DNA of 64,000 nucleotides, taken from NCBI GenBank assembly GCA_040398525.1, contig JBBATY010000017.1, forward strand, positions 4,445 to 68,444, written 5' to 3'. The position numbers and the translations under genes were made by a program. Source of the DNA: VFMC01 sp040398525. GTDB lineage: Bacteria > Actinomycetota > Acidimicrobiia > Acidimicrobiales > Ilumatobacteraceae. Within the stretch, counting starts at the first letter, position 1; every line of letters starts with the position of its first letter. The notes below the pieces were generated by a model. The model had not been told where the DNA came from. It saw only the letters and a list, made by a program, of their open reading frames with translations, and did no database searches. Of the stretch, positions 63,279-64,000 are shown in pieces.

Positions 63279-64000
63279 ATGCGTACGAGAACGATGAAGG
63301 TGCTGGCAGTTGCCAGTGCCGTCGGTCTGCTCTTCGCCGCCTGCGGAGGCGACGACGAGACGACCGAGACGACGGCGGGTGGCGGCACCGAGACCACCGC
63401 AGCCGGTGGCGGAGATACGGGTGGCGGCTTGGCCGTCGACGTGGCGAAGTGCACCGCGCCGGCCGGAGACACGGTGAAGCTGCAGCTGCAGTGGTTCACC
63501 CAGGGCCAGTTCGCCGGCTACTTCGCGGCCGTCGACCAGGGCTTCTACACCGATGCCGGCCTCACCGTCGAGATCGTCGAAGGCGGTGTCGACATCGCCC
63601 CGCAGAAGCAGCTGGCGACCGGCGCGGTCGACTTCGCCATCTCGTGGGTGCCCAAGGCCCTCGCCGAGCGCGAGGCCGGTGCCAAGGTGACGAACATCGC
63701 CCAGGTGTTCCAGCGCAGCGGCACCCTGCAGGTGAGCTTCAAGGACGCCGGGATCACCTCGTCCAAGGACTTCAAGGGCAAGAAGATCGGTAACTGGGGC
63801 TTCGGCAACGAGTACGAGATCTTCGCCGCTCTGTCGAAGGACGGCCTCGACCCGGCCACCGACGTCACCCTCATCCAGCAGAACTTCGACATGAACGGCC
63901 TGCTGGCCGGCGAGATCGACGCTGCCGAGGCGATGACCTACAACGAGTACGCACAGGTGCTCGAGGCCGTCAACCCGGACACCGGCGAGCTCTACACGGC
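63279..64000 (+). CDS. NMT1/THI5-like substrate-binding lipoprotein, 3' end outside window
   Basis: The visible 240 residues start MRTRTMKVLAVASAVGLLFA with lipobox AAC, then a linker rich in Thr/Gly/Glu. The solute-binding domain has KLQLQWFTQGQFAGYFAAVD, QGFYTDAGLTVEIVEGG, and IGNWGFGNEYEIFAAL. The QWxxQxQFAGY pattern is typical of NMT1/THI5-like proteins that bind pyrimidine or its precursors. ATG 63279 follows GGGGAGGAA. The frame is open to base 64000. It delivers the ligand to the two permeases. Confidence 0.88.
   Translation, partial: MRTRTMKVLAVASAVGLLFAACGGDDETTETTAGGGTETTAAGGGDTGGGLAVDVAKCTAPAGDTVKLQLQWFTQGQFAGYFAAVDQGFYTDAGLTVEIVEGGVDIAPQKQLATGAVDFAISWVPKALAEREAGAKVTNIAQVFQRSGTLQVSFKDAGITSSKDFKGKKIGNWGFGNEYEIFAALSKDGLDPATDVTLIQQNFDMNGLLAGEIDAAEAMTYNEYAQVLEAVNPDTGELYT

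Overview
The window is high-GC, densely packed DNA of an actinobacterium, most likely of the Acidimicrobiia/Ilumatobacter type (inference). The signs are three luciferase-like (LLM) oxidoreductases of the F420-associated kind, lipoproteins with Thr-rich linkers, a DUF222-HNH nuclease, frequent GTG starts, and many ATGA/GTGA start-stop overlaps. Three blocks of exactly 100 N (46314-46413, 54130-54229, 61799-61898) show it is a scaffolded draft. I saw no tRNA, rRNA or CRISPR array.

Layout. 1-1285: end of an unknown gene, a secreted polymorphic-toxin-like protein and a CPCC-type cysteine-rich protein, joined by ATGA overlaps. 1286-6190: a transposon nest, with an IS3-family element split between orfA and orfB by an intact IS110-family element and its orfA cut again by an intact IS21-family element. 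6237-7495: two exported proteins of unknown function. 7718-7954: an unrelated IS3 orfA remnant. 8030-9280: an M20 hydantoinase/carbamoylase. 9437-10752: two toxin-antitoxin-like pairs (nucleotidyltransferase type and RHH/Doc), the second with a 17-bp palindromic operator. 10887-15510: DUF1330-like, DsbA-like and GST-like genes divergent from a Baeyer-Villiger monooxygenase. 15581-31086: housekeeping and catabolic genes (HrpA, threonine dehydratase, fasciclin and SIMPL lipoproteins, serine hydrolase, acyl-CoA ligase, PepN, PfkB kinase, phosphohexomutase, HxlR regulator). 31230-44779: two MFS exporters, an LLM enzyme, alpha/beta hydrolase, SDR, amidase, a lipoprotein, a flavoprotein without its redox cysteines, MscL, an SGNH lipoprotein, DUF2752 and an ABC-F ATPase. 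44854-54403: DUF222-HNH nuclease, a partial LLM enzyme, enoyl-CoA hydratase, class I fumarase, HrpB, a thioredoxin-like protein, an eIF2B-like protein and a PT-repeat secreted protein.

54535-64000 is the most coherent locus: a divergent MocR regulator, then beta-ureidopropionase, dihydropyrimidinase, (methyl)malonate-semialdehyde dehydrogenase, an LLM oxidoreductase, and an ABC importer with two permeases, one ATPase and an NMT1/THI5-like lipoprotein. Together they read as uptake and reductive catabolism of a pyrimidine or related cyclic ureide. The usual ring-reducing dihydropyrimidine dehydrogenase is absent from the window, and the LLM enzyme sits where a ring-activating enzyme would be expected. 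That is the best candidate here for undescribed biochemistry.
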